Shown one piece after another: positions 36,690 through 48,369 of a DNA stretch of 64,000 nt. The position numbers and the translations under genes were made by a program. Each line of letters begins with the position of its first letter. Position 1 is the stretch's first letter. The notes beneath the pieces were generated by a model, which ran no database searches, was not told the origin of the DNA, and was given only the letters and a program-made list of their open reading frames with translations. The stretch is from Sipunculus nudus (taxonomy: Eukaryota > Annelida > Sipuncula > Golfingiida > Sipunculidae), in NCBI GenBank assembly GCA_026874595.1, contig CM049316.1:25255839-25319838 (forward strand), in the 5' to 3' direction.

Positions 36690-39090
36690 CTTCTAGCTCA
36701 ACCAGCACCCGTTCAAACAGGTGCACGTCGCTCAATAACCCTTTTTTCCTTTTGGATAGGTTAATTAAAATACACTGCTGTCAATAAAGACAGCTTTTAT
36801 ATTTAATTTGTTTTGCCGGTCACTCAAAGACAATGCCTTATACATCTCAATACTTTCAGCAATAGAACAGACCACTTTTACCAGTCATATTTATATACAC
36901 CTGTCATGTTAATGTATTGTAAAAAACTGAAAGCTAAATTATATGCCGGCTAAACGGAATAGTGTTTTTATTTCATATAAATACCCTAAAATAGTTGATT
37001 ATACTGTAATTGGTTTTAATGAAAAGCAAATATATTTGCATTGATGGTACATTATATTCAAAAGAGGAAAAAAGGCTAATTATTTGGTGGCACATACAAG
37101 TGCAAAGTAATAATTATTGAAGAAAATTAAATAAACCTTTTTTTCTATCAACGTTATATTTTAAAGTGAGACGTCAAGAGGGCAACACACAAGATATATA
37201 TTCTGTTAAATAGTATTTTACTTTTGTTAATAAAAGTTTTATTTTATGCAAGATGCGTCCATGCCAATAACTGCATTTATTGTTTCGACTATTTTCTAAG
37301 TGCAAAAGACTCCAAGTGTATCATACACACACCCTGTTGAATAAAGCGGCTCTTGATATGCTAAGGTCGAATCTCCTAATATTATCATCAGGGAAAAACA
37401 AGTTTGTTCATTAATTAATAATTAAAATAATAATTAAATGATTTTCTAGACACGTAATTAACAGAAACCTAGAAGTTGTTTGCTGCCAATAGTCGTAAGG
37501 CACACATCATGAGTACATACTTTTATGTTTTAACATACTTAAAATTATCTATAATTTATCTATTTTAAGAATATAATGGGCAGCGACTGAGTATTACAAT
37601 TACAATCAAACATCACAGACTCAAAGGTCAACCTTTGCCAGATACGTTTTCTGGTTGCCTCTGTTTTAGTCCCAGTTTAGTGCTCCCCACCAACACACAC
37701 ACAACACACACATATACAAAGTGGACGCCAAATGTAGTAATAAAGTGTCTTAACTTGCCATATTTTGTTCATTAAGACTGATGTACTGCTTTGCATTGTT
37801 AAAGAAAACTGACCCGAAATTGTGTTCAATATGATACAGATTTATAGAAGTTTAATGTTTAGAATCGTGTACAGTAACATGAAGCCTCCAAAACAAAAAC
37901 GCAAACTGTTTGTTCAGCCATTTACTTCTGGTGTTGGCTATGACTACGAATTACATATATCTATCTCAGCTAAAATATCGTTTATACAGGTTAACTTCAA
38001 TCAATAACACTAATTACTAGGATAATTAAATTGCACTTAAACAAACAAAGACAAAATTAGAATTCAACCTGTATCATCATTTCCTCAAAAAGGATGTGTT
38101 ATATCTAATAATCTTCCGGCAAACATATGAAACAGAATAATGTTTATAAACTAATAACAGAGTAATATTATTGGAAATGGCTAGTCAATTGGCATTTTGA
38201 TTTAATCGTTCAATGTTTTCTTTCTTTTTGTTTAAAATACTGATCAGGTCCATGACTTTTTTAAACTTCTATATTTCCAAATCTTTTCGATGGATTTATA
38301 GATTCAGTCGACTGTCTAGGTATAAGACTGTGTGTGTATACTATCCAATTAACTGCAGCGTATAACGGGTTTCCTGTGATACGGTTTAATCCAAACTTTT
38401 CACTCTTTGGTTTTTATTCTTTATTGAAAATGAGTGTGCTCATTTTATAACCTTTATCATAGAGGCTTGAATTCCTTAATTCCTTAAACACATTTAATAT
38501 TTTGCCCCACATGATTCGATTATTTAAACTTTCCAAAATTTGCAATTGAAAATATATTTTCTACAAACATTAAGCAATTGTACCATTGAACAAATATTTA
38601 GTCCGAGCAACCTTTCCCAATAATATGAAGAAGTACTAGATTATTGTTTTATTTTTTTTTCATTCCGTGCGTTTCGGACAAGCTGACAAGTCCAAGGTTA
38701 TATAATTATGTCACTATTTTAATATGCTATAAACCCGTATGTTATGGCCATTGTTTGACGTCTAGAGTCGCAGGATAAATTCTAAGAATACAGATGTATG
38801 GATAATATTTTACATACTTTAAATCATGCCCAATAAACTTACAGTCTGCCTGCAAAATAAGAACGTTTCTGACAGGCGGCTAAGCTTTTAAGATGAACTT
38901 CCCCTTTCCTCCACCGAATTTTTGAAGACTCTAGTTATAATATTCCGATATTGATTTGATCAGATATGGTATATATCCACGTTTTACTGTAGATTCCAAG
39001 GCATCACGTTTCAGTAATTACAATCACAATTAATAAATAGAGAATTACAGTTTCAACGCTTATCTTATAGGATGCTCTTCCCTTTTCCTC
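36690..39090. other. Spacer upstream of gene E
   Basis: No gene seen. A stretch near 37570-37690 (ATTACAATCAAACATC and the following bases) is one of three related copies, the others near 40800 and 49530, so the lectin-cluster duplications reach into this spacer. Confidence 0.5.
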
Positions 39091-39760
39091 CATCGAATAT
39101 GTGAAGACCCTAGATGGAATTTCAACGCCAGTACGACGATAGACATCTTCAACATATGCCCACTATTTTTTAGATCAAAATCAATCTTTTGGTTGACTTC
39201 CCTGTCAGAGAGTAATCACTGCCTAGTATAAACTGTGGCTTTTTTCCGACTTCGTCAGGTTTGCTCTGTCACCAAAGGTAAAGTTAGTTAGTATACTGCC
39301 AGCGATGATTCGTTCTAAATTGCTGCAAAAATTAAGATAATGCATTTTAATTATTAATGCATTCATACAGTCATACCATCGACGGCGTCACATTTCCTGA
39401 GACAACGTTCAAAATTAGTCTAAAATCTTGTCGCTTACAGACCTTGTTCAAATAAAACCTATTAAAACTCTAATCCTGCAGCATTGCTGTTAACATATTA
39501 CTGATTGTACCTGACAAACCGACCACGTATAAGAAATCCGCTGTCATTATCAAAGAAAGTCAATTCCGTTATTGTGCTGACAGGATCATTTTGTGCATGC
39601 CATGGGTCTGTACACTTTTTACTTTGCTTTACAACTCAACAAAGCAAGTACATTCGATTATCTAGCATATTCATTCCCTATAATGGTGTTGCCAATTGGT
39701 AAATACGATTAAGTCTACACCATTGTCCCTGTTTCGCAGAAGTTGGCTATTGTAACTATT
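39090..39760 (-). pseudogene. Orphan first exon and promoter copy of the lectin family (decayed)
   Basis: At 39146 on the minus strand, TTGAAGATGTCTATCGTCGT matches the start context of genes F and G (TGAAGATGTCTGT), but the donor at the end of the exon is lost. The 39.15-39.75 kb part aligns by eye with the upstream regions of F (46.85-47.34 kb), G (55.55-56.04 kb) and the extra exon at 56.15 kb, for example AAGAAATCCGCTGTCATTAT and ACAGGATCATT. No body exons lie downstream before gene E. Confidence 0.6.
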
Positions 39761-42644
39761 CCCTCGTCACTTATTGAGGTTTTTTTTTAATTTCGAAATA
39801 TGTCTGTCCATCCAATAATGGTTTTGTCATATTTTCCTTAAATACCTCTCAGATATGCATATCATGTTGAGGAAAGTTAATAGATATTGCATGATATTGC
39901 CTCATTGAATCGTCATCAATTTTAAATGCCGAGTTCTAGAACCTGGTTGTTTGCTTGTCTAAAGAGAGGTCAGGTGACTGTGATCGCCAGTTAGAGTCAA
40001 GCTTATCTAGCAGACATCAGCCTGAGCACGTGGCTTGTGCTGACATGTATATAGTCTATCTATTTGTACTGGTTATCTGTGTATGTGCGTGTATCACAAA
40101 AAAAAGTTATGTCCCCCTTGATCACCATAAATGAAATATAAGTTCAATAATGAAATTGCACATTACGTAAAACCAGTTTAATCATATAGAATTATGAGTA
40201 ACCAGGGGAAGAAGATTATGATTAACAGAAACAAACAGATACTCTCACTTAGGCTGCCTGTTTTTTTTCCCTAAATTTCATTGGAAAAATCCCCCTGTTG
40301 CAGAGTCAGCATGAACAAATATGTGGTTAACTGTGTTTTCACGAATATTTAATTTTCTGTGCAGGTTTCCTGCTATTAATTTTTTAATGCAACAATATCA
40401 TTCAAATAAGGTTTGTTACTATCTTCATACATTGTACATAATACATCAGCTTCGTCTTAAATTTGCTCACTAAAAATTAAATCTTGTCAACAAATATTGC
40501 TCTTTGTTACCCTACGTAAGTGAGGAATTCCTAAAATAATTGAAGCAGCAAGATGCAGTTTATGTGCCTAGACCATGGCCTGACCATACCCTGACCCGCA
40601 AGATTCAGGTTTATATATGCAGAGTGAATAAAGCTTCAACAGAGCTTGTTCTGGTAAGTACCGTAATTTGGAGCGGCGACTGACAATCCCTTAATGTTAT
40701 GGTATACCTGCTTTTGCAGAAGAGTAATTGTTGTAATTTTGTGACGTACGTTTACTCAAAATCTGTATTTTAAGCATATACGGCAGGCACCAGTATGGTA
40801 TAATAACCGTAAATCATTACAATCAAGCATCGCAGACACCAGGGTCCATCTATGTCATATGGGTCTGTCCTGGTCGGTTTACACCCTCTCACACATGTAT
40901 CAATTGCTAGAACGCCCCGCATGTGCATTTCGCGACCTCTGATCAGTAACAATGTAACGCACATTTTTGCATAAACTTGCTTTATTAGCTATTCTTAAAG
41001 AGTACCTTCAATGCTACCAATATCGTTAAATATTGACTATGAAACCTTGTGCTTTCCACATGTTGTATGTTTTTTAATATTATTTATAATTATATTTTCA
41101 GATTTAATAAGACTTTTACAAATGAATAAATGATCTATATAAAAGCTGGTAAAAGTTTTATTTAACGTTTCTTCGAGCAGAAGATAATTACTGTCACGAC
41201 TTGTCTATTTGTTCCTGAGCAATAATACAATACACGTCATTGGTATTTACTGCTTAAATTGGCCAGCGTGAATGTATTTAGTTTGTGCTGAGCTAATTGT
41301 ATATTAACGGACAGATGTTTCAATTAATTTTCTTGGTTAAGCTCTCTTGATTACCATGGCCTTCAAAACACTGTTAAATGCACCATGGTGGTCTTCAAAA
41401 CAATATGTTAACTGCAACATAACCAACCTCCCCCCTTTTTTTTTTAATTGTTACCCTAGAAATTACTCACCACATAAAAGAAGGCTCTATTGAAATTCCC
41501 TTTAGCTGGAAAACCCTGGCACTAGAATCAGCCTTATTTGTTCACATTGATTATTCAAATATGAAAGAAGGTTTTGTTTGTTACATCAAGTATCAAATAT
41601 GACAGCCCATCAAATATTTAAATACTGATATTTGCTAATAATTAAAGGCGCCAAAACTAAAACGTTATATACTAAATTCCTTTTAAATATAAGACACCTA
41701 GCAGTATTTGGGGCAACATAATTATAAAGCTCATTCAATATATAAGTACCATGCATAACATTTCACCCATATAACATTTATAAATACCATATGTATATCA
41801 GCTCCAACATAAAATACCATATATTCATATAAAAATGATAAAAGCTCATCTTGTATATAAGGATTATACAAAACAGTCCGCCCAATGAGTATTGATGTCT
41901 GTTATAAAGCTCATTCAATATATAAGTATCATGCATAACTTCCACCCCGTTTATAAACACCACATGTATATCAGCTCCAATATAAAGTACAATACATACA
42001 TATATTAATTATTAACAGCTCATTTTATATATAAAGATTATACAAAACAGTCCGACCAATGTTTATTGATATTTATTATAACAAAACAATTTACCAGAAC
42101 ACCTGAAGCACATCTAATTTATTAATATCATACAAAATCTAATAAATTTTCACTTAATTTATTACCGTATATAAATTTGAAAATTAACACTTGTAACGTT
42201 TTATTATTATATATATATATAATGATAATAATATACATTGTATATATAAACAGCTCGTGTAATGTATACATATTATTTATCAGATCGCATCAAAATTACT
42301 GAGGCATTTATAGGATAATTAAATAGTACTATAGTTCTGTGAATGTAGTAGGAATGAGATATCAACTCCACATGAAAACACCGTTTGTCTTTGCATGCGT
42401 TATCATCTGGGGTGTGTTGAGATAAGAGAGCTTAAAGTATAGCATGTCACATCCAAGTGCAATTAACACCTCACCGCAAAATACCGGATCACCTCTCATA
42501 ATCGAATCACAACTGAATGTGATAAGATTATCATATGTCTTAATCAGCTAACAGCGAGAAATGCATGAACAATATGAAACAGGTATACCCAATATGCATG
42601 GACAATGTCTGGATTAAAGGTCATCCTTAGGTGTTTTAATCACG
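39760..42644. other. Spacer between the orphan promoter copy and gene F
   Basis: No gene seen. From about 41.14 kb it aligns by eye with 50.26-50.87 kb as part of the tandem segmental duplication. It includes diverged CAAAACACTATGTTAA-TGCAACATGGTG-type repeats near 41360-41430. Confidence 0.5.
41724..42077. repeat. Tandem duplication, two units of about 178 bp
   Basis: TATAAAGCTCATTCAATATA begins both units (41724 and 41902), and ATACAAAACAGTCCG-CCAATG closes both. A piece of the same unit recurs at 50808-50855. Confidence 0.85.
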
Positions 42645-43971
42645 CTACTTGTCACACTGATGCTGGGAGGATCTAGTGTTTACAGCTTTACCATCAGTTT
42701 GCTTCTCGCATATCAGACTTTGCCAACCACTCTTTGATATGCAGCGACCAGTCCACGAAAACGTTCCTCCAGCTTTTAGTCCTAGTCGGGGGTTAAGCAA
42801 AGCCTCAGGACCACGGGGCTCCTTCTTCTCCCAGTTATTCCTAATTCTTTCCATCGGATTCTTCCCGTACTTCCACCGCAATATTTCTTCTTTTACACGG
42901 TAGGTCCCACGCCAGTCTAAAAGAAATGGTCAGTATCATCGATTCCTTCTACCATGAAAGCAAGTGAAACTTGTAAATATAAGGACATTCTATTTGATAA
43001 TTGTTAAGACGCTAGAGCAGACTTAAACACAATTTGATGGGGTAATTATATTTAAATATGGTAAGATAGGAAGCCACATTATTACCTAGGGAGTAGTTTT
43101 CAAGATGAATGACTCCACAAAAATAATTGTAATTCATTTATTAAATAACAATTCTGATTAATGAGTTTCTTGTACCTTTTAGTAAGTAATGATATTAGCA
43201 CGTCTGGTATGTTTACATGGAGATAAGACTAGGCTTTAAACCAAATTTATATTTTTCCTTATAGGCACACTCATAGTACTTTGATAACTCTTTGATACAG
43301 GTTCTTCATAGGAAGGTGCTGCTGTTCAAAGGTAAATAGCAAATAAAAAAATGAAGTGTATGCAGTAAATAAATAATAAAAAAGGACAAATATCCAGACC
43401 CGGAGGATGCAGTTCTCTGGTTCGTTTAATGATGTCTACAAGGTGATTCCATTCCGGTGCTGTTTCAATAGCAACTAGATTTGACGCATATTCGTTGCAG
43501 TACTTTTCTGCTTCAAACCATTGAATGAAACTGGATACTTTGATTTGTAACATGACTCTAATGAATAATTTGTGAATCCCTCTGGACATTCTGTTGGATA
43601 GAACAAAAACAAATCCTAATAAAATATATTCAACACTGTGAATAGTTACATCCTTTCATCACATTTATGACAATGTTAACTAAAACCCTTCACACTATTG
43701 CAAGTTCATATATTTTATTCGAGCCTTGAGCCATTGAATCAATATTTGCTGGTTCTAAATGTCAACTAATACTAAATACTTGAACGAAACCAGTCCAGAT
43801 ATAATACAATACAATCCAAATATATAATAATCCGCTCAGTTTTTATTTATCACTTTTCCTGTAATTACCACATATATATATATATCAATACTTTTATTGC
43901 ATTTTCAATGAACCAAAATAGCAGGTTTATGTAGGATGCATAATCACTCCTGTCTTGAACACTTTAAACAT

Positions 43972-44155
43972 GTTTAAGTATATATGTATGTAAAACTCGA
44001 TCAATTCACTTTTGTTTATCATTCCTAATACTATATTTATAATAAAAAAAGGGTTCATTTTTTGTTTAAGTATATATGTATGTAAAACTCGATCAATTCA
44101 CTTTTGTTTATCATTTCTAATACTATATTTATAATAAAAAAGGGTTCATTTTTTG
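43972..44155. repeat. Near-perfect tandem duplication, two units of 92 bp
   Basis: Units start GTTTAAGTATATATGTATGT at 43972 and 44064 and differ by about two positions (one substitution and one A-run length). It is a recent duplication inside pseudogene F and is absent from the matching intron of G. Confidence 0.9.
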
Positions 44156-45360
44156 TTTACTTTTTCTGTTTGCTCTTAGCAGGTTTTAGTAAGATGCATA
44201 ATCATTTTGTCCAGTAAACGCCTAAACAAAGAGGGATTTTCTGTCGTTGGCAGAGATCGTAGCACATATCAGCGGTTATAATCTTGCTATACACTCTTTT
44301 CAGCTCTCCCGCAGAGGACAAGGAGCAGCCCATGGCTATAATAAACAAAAAAAAATGCTGAATCAGCGATCACCGGAGATAGGTTTCTCCTCCCAAACAA
44401 TGAAAGTTGATACACGTTGTTTGACCACCGATGTTTGTCTGGTGTGTGCCGTAAACTTAATTAAAATAATCGTATCCATTTCGATTACACTTTCAACTAT
44501 AACTAGCGAAGGAGCACGTGTGAGGCGAGGATATTTCACGATGTGTCCGCAAAAGAAGACTATTTATGTTTTTTTGGCTTCGCCAGCAGGACTGGGCGTC
44601 TTGTACAATTTTCGTATTCCAATATGTGGTTTATATGGTAAACCATTGCTTTACGTATCCCCTTATTTATTTACAGAAAATATGTTGTACATTATATAAT
44701 GTATATTATATATTCTATAAATATGTTATTAACATGATTTTAATTGATATGAACACACGATGGAAGTATATGCAGAACAGTTTATTTCACACAGAAAATA
44801 TGTCAAAATTACTAAGTCGGCACTAAGTTATTGTTGAAAGACCTCGAGGAAAGTCTTAACATATGTTTTCTATAAACGGTACGTGTGCAGTTAATCTGGC
44901 AATAAGAGCATTTTGGACTGTAGTATGTGTACCACAGCAGAATTCTGCGGGGTTTGATCAATAATACTATTCAGTTGACATGTACACTTCCTGCAATTAC
45001 ACCAGATGTAAAGGAAGAATATAAATGAATAAATTATAATTATTTGCACCCATTTTGTCAATTTGGGTATCAATAAGTCATAAAGCAGATAATCAAATTC
45101 CTTTGAACGGATCTTTGACCATTAGGGTTCATCAATCCCCATTGCACATTGTCTATTCATCGGCCGAAGGAGTGTACTTAGATAAGGTAGCGTCATTCAC
45201 TTTCAGTTTTTTTCCCTGAATCCAATCACTTTACTACAGTTGACCATTTTCTTTCATGTCTGACAAAATATCTTATAATACCGATACATGAAAACGGTCT
45301 CGCGATACGCAATATGGGAATCTCGTATCGCGATAGGCTGATGATGGACCGCAATTTTAT

Positions 45361-45376
45361 AAGGGGGGGGGGGGTT
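45361..45376. repeat. Poly-G run
   Basis: About 13 consecutive G in intron 1 of F. The corresponding place in G (54361-54378) has a broken G-rich run. Confidence 0.9.
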
Positions 45377-46839
45377 TGTTACCATTACACCCCACAACTA
45401 GCCTTGAAGGACCTGGATGTACTATCCTGATATCTAAAGGGGTAACAGAACAGTGTATGACGGTGGTAACTTTTGGCAAAAAAAAAAACTGTTTTGAAAC
45501 GGATATACAACGGTTCTGTTGATTTAATAATGTGCATGAATAAAAGATCCTCAGGCTTGGTACAGGAAAATGTGTCTATATACCGTTTTCCCCTAGACAT
45601 GTTTACTCTTGATTGTCCCTGACACAGATATTTAAAGGAAGTTTATGTTAAAATTGGAATACTCAATATTAATTTAAAGTTATTATTCTTTTACACATCT
45701 ACTGAACGCCTTACATTGTGGTGCTCGTTTGAAAACTCCAAAACTAAAGTTTATTAGAGAAACTTTGGTGCAATGAAATAAAGCAAGAATTTCAGGTCCT
45801 CGCTGTCTTTTATTGTAATTATTCTAGTCAAACTGATCGCAAGATAAAAGTGTAAGCATAATAATACTCATATACTACTAACCGTGTCTACCCTTTTTTT
45901 GTGATAACATTTAAAACAGACGAATGTGGTTAATATCTAACAACAAATTAATACTCTTTAAAGTATGCATTCAGTATGAAAAATTCAGAATGAAATATGA
46001 CTGAACTGATGTACTCTTAAAAATATGTCATTTTATATTTCTTGCCCATGAAAAAATAATTTTGAGATTTTAGTTATATAATTGGACTTTTTAGTGCGTA
46101 GATTCATGCATTTCTCTAATTGTGAAAGCTAATTTGCATATTACAAAAATTGTATATATTTCCCTTGGTAGGGCCTTAGAACTTTTAGTTGGGTGTTTTT
46201 GGGATCTTGCTGAAATGCAATGTGGTGAAACAAATTCTCCTGGAAATAGTTGTTGGTTACCCTGAATTTAGCTAGATTCACCAGACGATCCCTAATTATC
46301 ACAGGGATAAAAAAATAATATTACGTGGAATGGTGCAATCCTTTCGTTTTCGCAACTCTTTCTAGACAGGCTAATGTTAAAGTTTATGTGTAGTAGCAAA
46401 CAAAATAACTTTGGAAGAAATATCGCTAAAATTAGGTGATCAGGGATGCTGGAACCGACATTTTGACGCCATATTATGGTCAGGCCGTACATAAATTACG
46501 GGCGACATACTGCAGTCTTATATATGAGAATATGACAAAAATGTATAAAACAAAAACATGAAATGGTGGCCCAAAAGCAACAAGAAAAAGGCAAAACATT
46601 TCTTGCGTTGGTATTGTGGATATTGCTAATACCATGGTAATAAAAGTCAAAAGAAAAACATTATATAGTTCACATATGTCAGGAAATTTCCTACAGAACA
46701 AGCAAAGTCCGTCTCTGTTGATTTTTTTTATTGAAATTTCATTAAATTAAGGATACTGATAAAGGTTTATCGAAGCGAGTTCAACATAAGCTGAAGGTCT
46801 TTTACCTACTACTGCTGACAGAAGTGCGGCGACAGACAT

Positions 46840-47040
46840 CTTCAATATATTCCCATCATATTTTAGATCAAAAGAAACCCTGACTCACCTTTGGCCGACG
46901 CCCCCGGGAGGTTTTAACAGTAATCACCCCACAACGAAACTGTAGCTTTTATCGACATTGCAGGTTTACGCTGGTACCAGTGGTGAATATATTTAGTATA
47001 TTGTCAAAAACGATTCGTTTAACATGGCTGGTAGAAATAA
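46840..47040 (-). promoter_or_regulatory. Promoter region of lectin pseudogene F
   Basis: On the minus strand TCGATAAAAGCT (GATAAAAG at 46946-46953) lies 107 bp before the ATG. It is followed by GGTGATTACTG and, near the ATG, TTTGATCTAAAA. The same order and spacing precede gene G, and a diverged version precedes the 39.1-kb copy. Confidence 0.5.
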
Positions 47041-47327
47041 GATAATGCATTCTTAAATTAATTCCATCGGCGGTGTCAACGTTCCTCGGGCAATTTTCGA
47101 AACAAATTAAAGTTATCGTCGCTAAAACGCCTCTTTCAATTCAAACCTATTAAATCTCCCATCTTTCAGCATTGTTGTCACACTATTACCAATAAACCTG
47201 ACATACAGACTACATTTAAGAAATCCGCCGTCAATTATAAAGGAAGATATGTTCCTTTAGCAAGATGACAGGATCATTGTGGGCAAGCCGTGTATCTCTT
47301 CACTTCTTTAATTTGCTTGACAACTGA

Positions 47328-47581
47328 TCAAAGCGAGTATAAATAAAAAAAGATATGTTTATTATAATTAGTCTTTTTAATTAGCATTGCAAATGTAGAT
47401 TCAAAGCATATTCTTTCCGTATTACTGTGTTCAAATTCAATGTTGCCAGGGGGATTTATAATGTTTTTCAAGGGAACTGTTCGGACGAGATTTTGAGCGG
47501 GTGTCATTTTTACAGGGAGCTTTTGTCTTTGCTCCTTAAAATTGTCCCAGTCATATTTTCTCAGCAAATATGTCTCAGGAT
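47328..47581 (-). CDS. Candidate exon of an unknown gene upstream of F
   Basis: A minus-strand ORF opens at a good acceptor (TTTTACAG before 47581) and reads DPETYLLRKYDWDNFKEQRQ, then 65 more residues to a stop at 47328. A copy at 57010-56922 keeps LLR and NL-RT-P at exactly the same spacing of 22 codons but has TAA for CAA there. Conserved spacing over diverged sequence suggests former coding. No matching upstream exon in the right phase was found; MGPWMLLVVFIVK at 48045 ends in phase 0 and does not fit. Confidence 0.3.
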
Positions 47582-48199
47582 CTGTAAAATATATGATAAA
47601 AATTAAAACTAACACATCGAATGGTGTATAAGGCTAATTATAACAATCACAGCAAATCGGCAGGTGCTGCAAACAATGCATGCAAGAACGAAATAACGTA
47701 ATACAAATCTTTGATTGGTATTAAACAAAAGAATGAGCTACTGAGTCCGTGTCATATAAAAGTGAGTAGGATTACAGTGTGTGTGGTGGTTTATAAATAT
47801 AGGAAAGAGCATACTCAGAAGTCGGAGACCTCAGTTCAATATAATAAATTAAGGAAAAGCGTCCGATACAGTGAAGCAAACCCTGAGCAGAAGAAAGTGT
47901 GCAAAGTTGGTGCCTTGGAATCTTTAATGAAGCTTGTTAATTTCTGGAAACTTTCTTCGTTGAAAATATTTAAAAAAGCACCCCTGGTCATGGTAGTATT
48001 GCTTACCTTGACTATAAACACAACCAACAACATCCATGGCCCCATGTCGTACGTCGATTTACCGACATTTCAGGGAAACGGCGCCAGGAATGACGTCAGT
48101 TATCTCTTATGACGTCAGCAATTGCACTCCAAAGATAACCATATTGTCACATATTACCTCCAGGTGTAAAAAATGCTATAAATTCCAGTAACACACTCA

Positions 48200-48218
48200 T
48201 TCCAAAGGGGGGGGGGGG
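48200..48218. repeat. Poly-G run
   Basis: About 13 G in a row followed by AGGAAG; simple sequence. Confidence 0.85.
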
Positions 48219-48369
48219 AGGAAGCGGTTATCATTGGACCAAAACAAAACTTTAATCACTTTGAGTGTTTTGCAATGCCAACCTATAAAAAAACATCAAA
48301 AACATCAGGCATACCTTTCATCAGATTTTTTATGGACACATGCGTGTAAACAGAATCGAGTTAAAGCAG

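Larger units (their letters stand above)
42645..46839 (-). pseudogene. Gene F: broken C-type-lectin-like paralogue
   Basis: Exons homologous to G: 46839-46806 (signal peptide MSVAALLSAVV), 44335-44180 (five-Cys module), 43590-43400 (CTLD start) and 42948-42645 (CTLD end). Breaks: in-frame TGA at 44204-44202 where G has GGA; the exon 2 donor GT is changed to CT at 44179-44178; a 1-bp deletion between the CY and WFEAEKYC parts of exon 3; TTT-TAG in place of TTT-TGG near 42925; and a 1-bp insertion just after it. The last part is still open (RWKYGKNPMER to LICEK and QHQCDK). Several independent lesions mean it is a pseudogene, not a sequencing error. It is the copy of G in the tandem segmental duplication. 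Confidence 0.85.

Noticed and set aside
44247-44699. Plus-strand 150-codon ORF
   Set aside because: It is antisense to the five-Cys exon of pseudogene F and has no motif; a shadow of homology on the other strand.
47836-48045. Minus-strand ORF starting MGPWMLLVVFIVK, signal-peptide-like with a donor
   Set aside because: The donor leaves phase 0, which does not fit the candidate exon at 47581 (phase 1), and the copy near 57.4 kb does not keep the hydrophobic start.
47711-48112. Plus-strand 133-codon ORF
   Set aside because: Not preserved in the duplicate copy near 57.3-57.5 kb; no motif or splice context.
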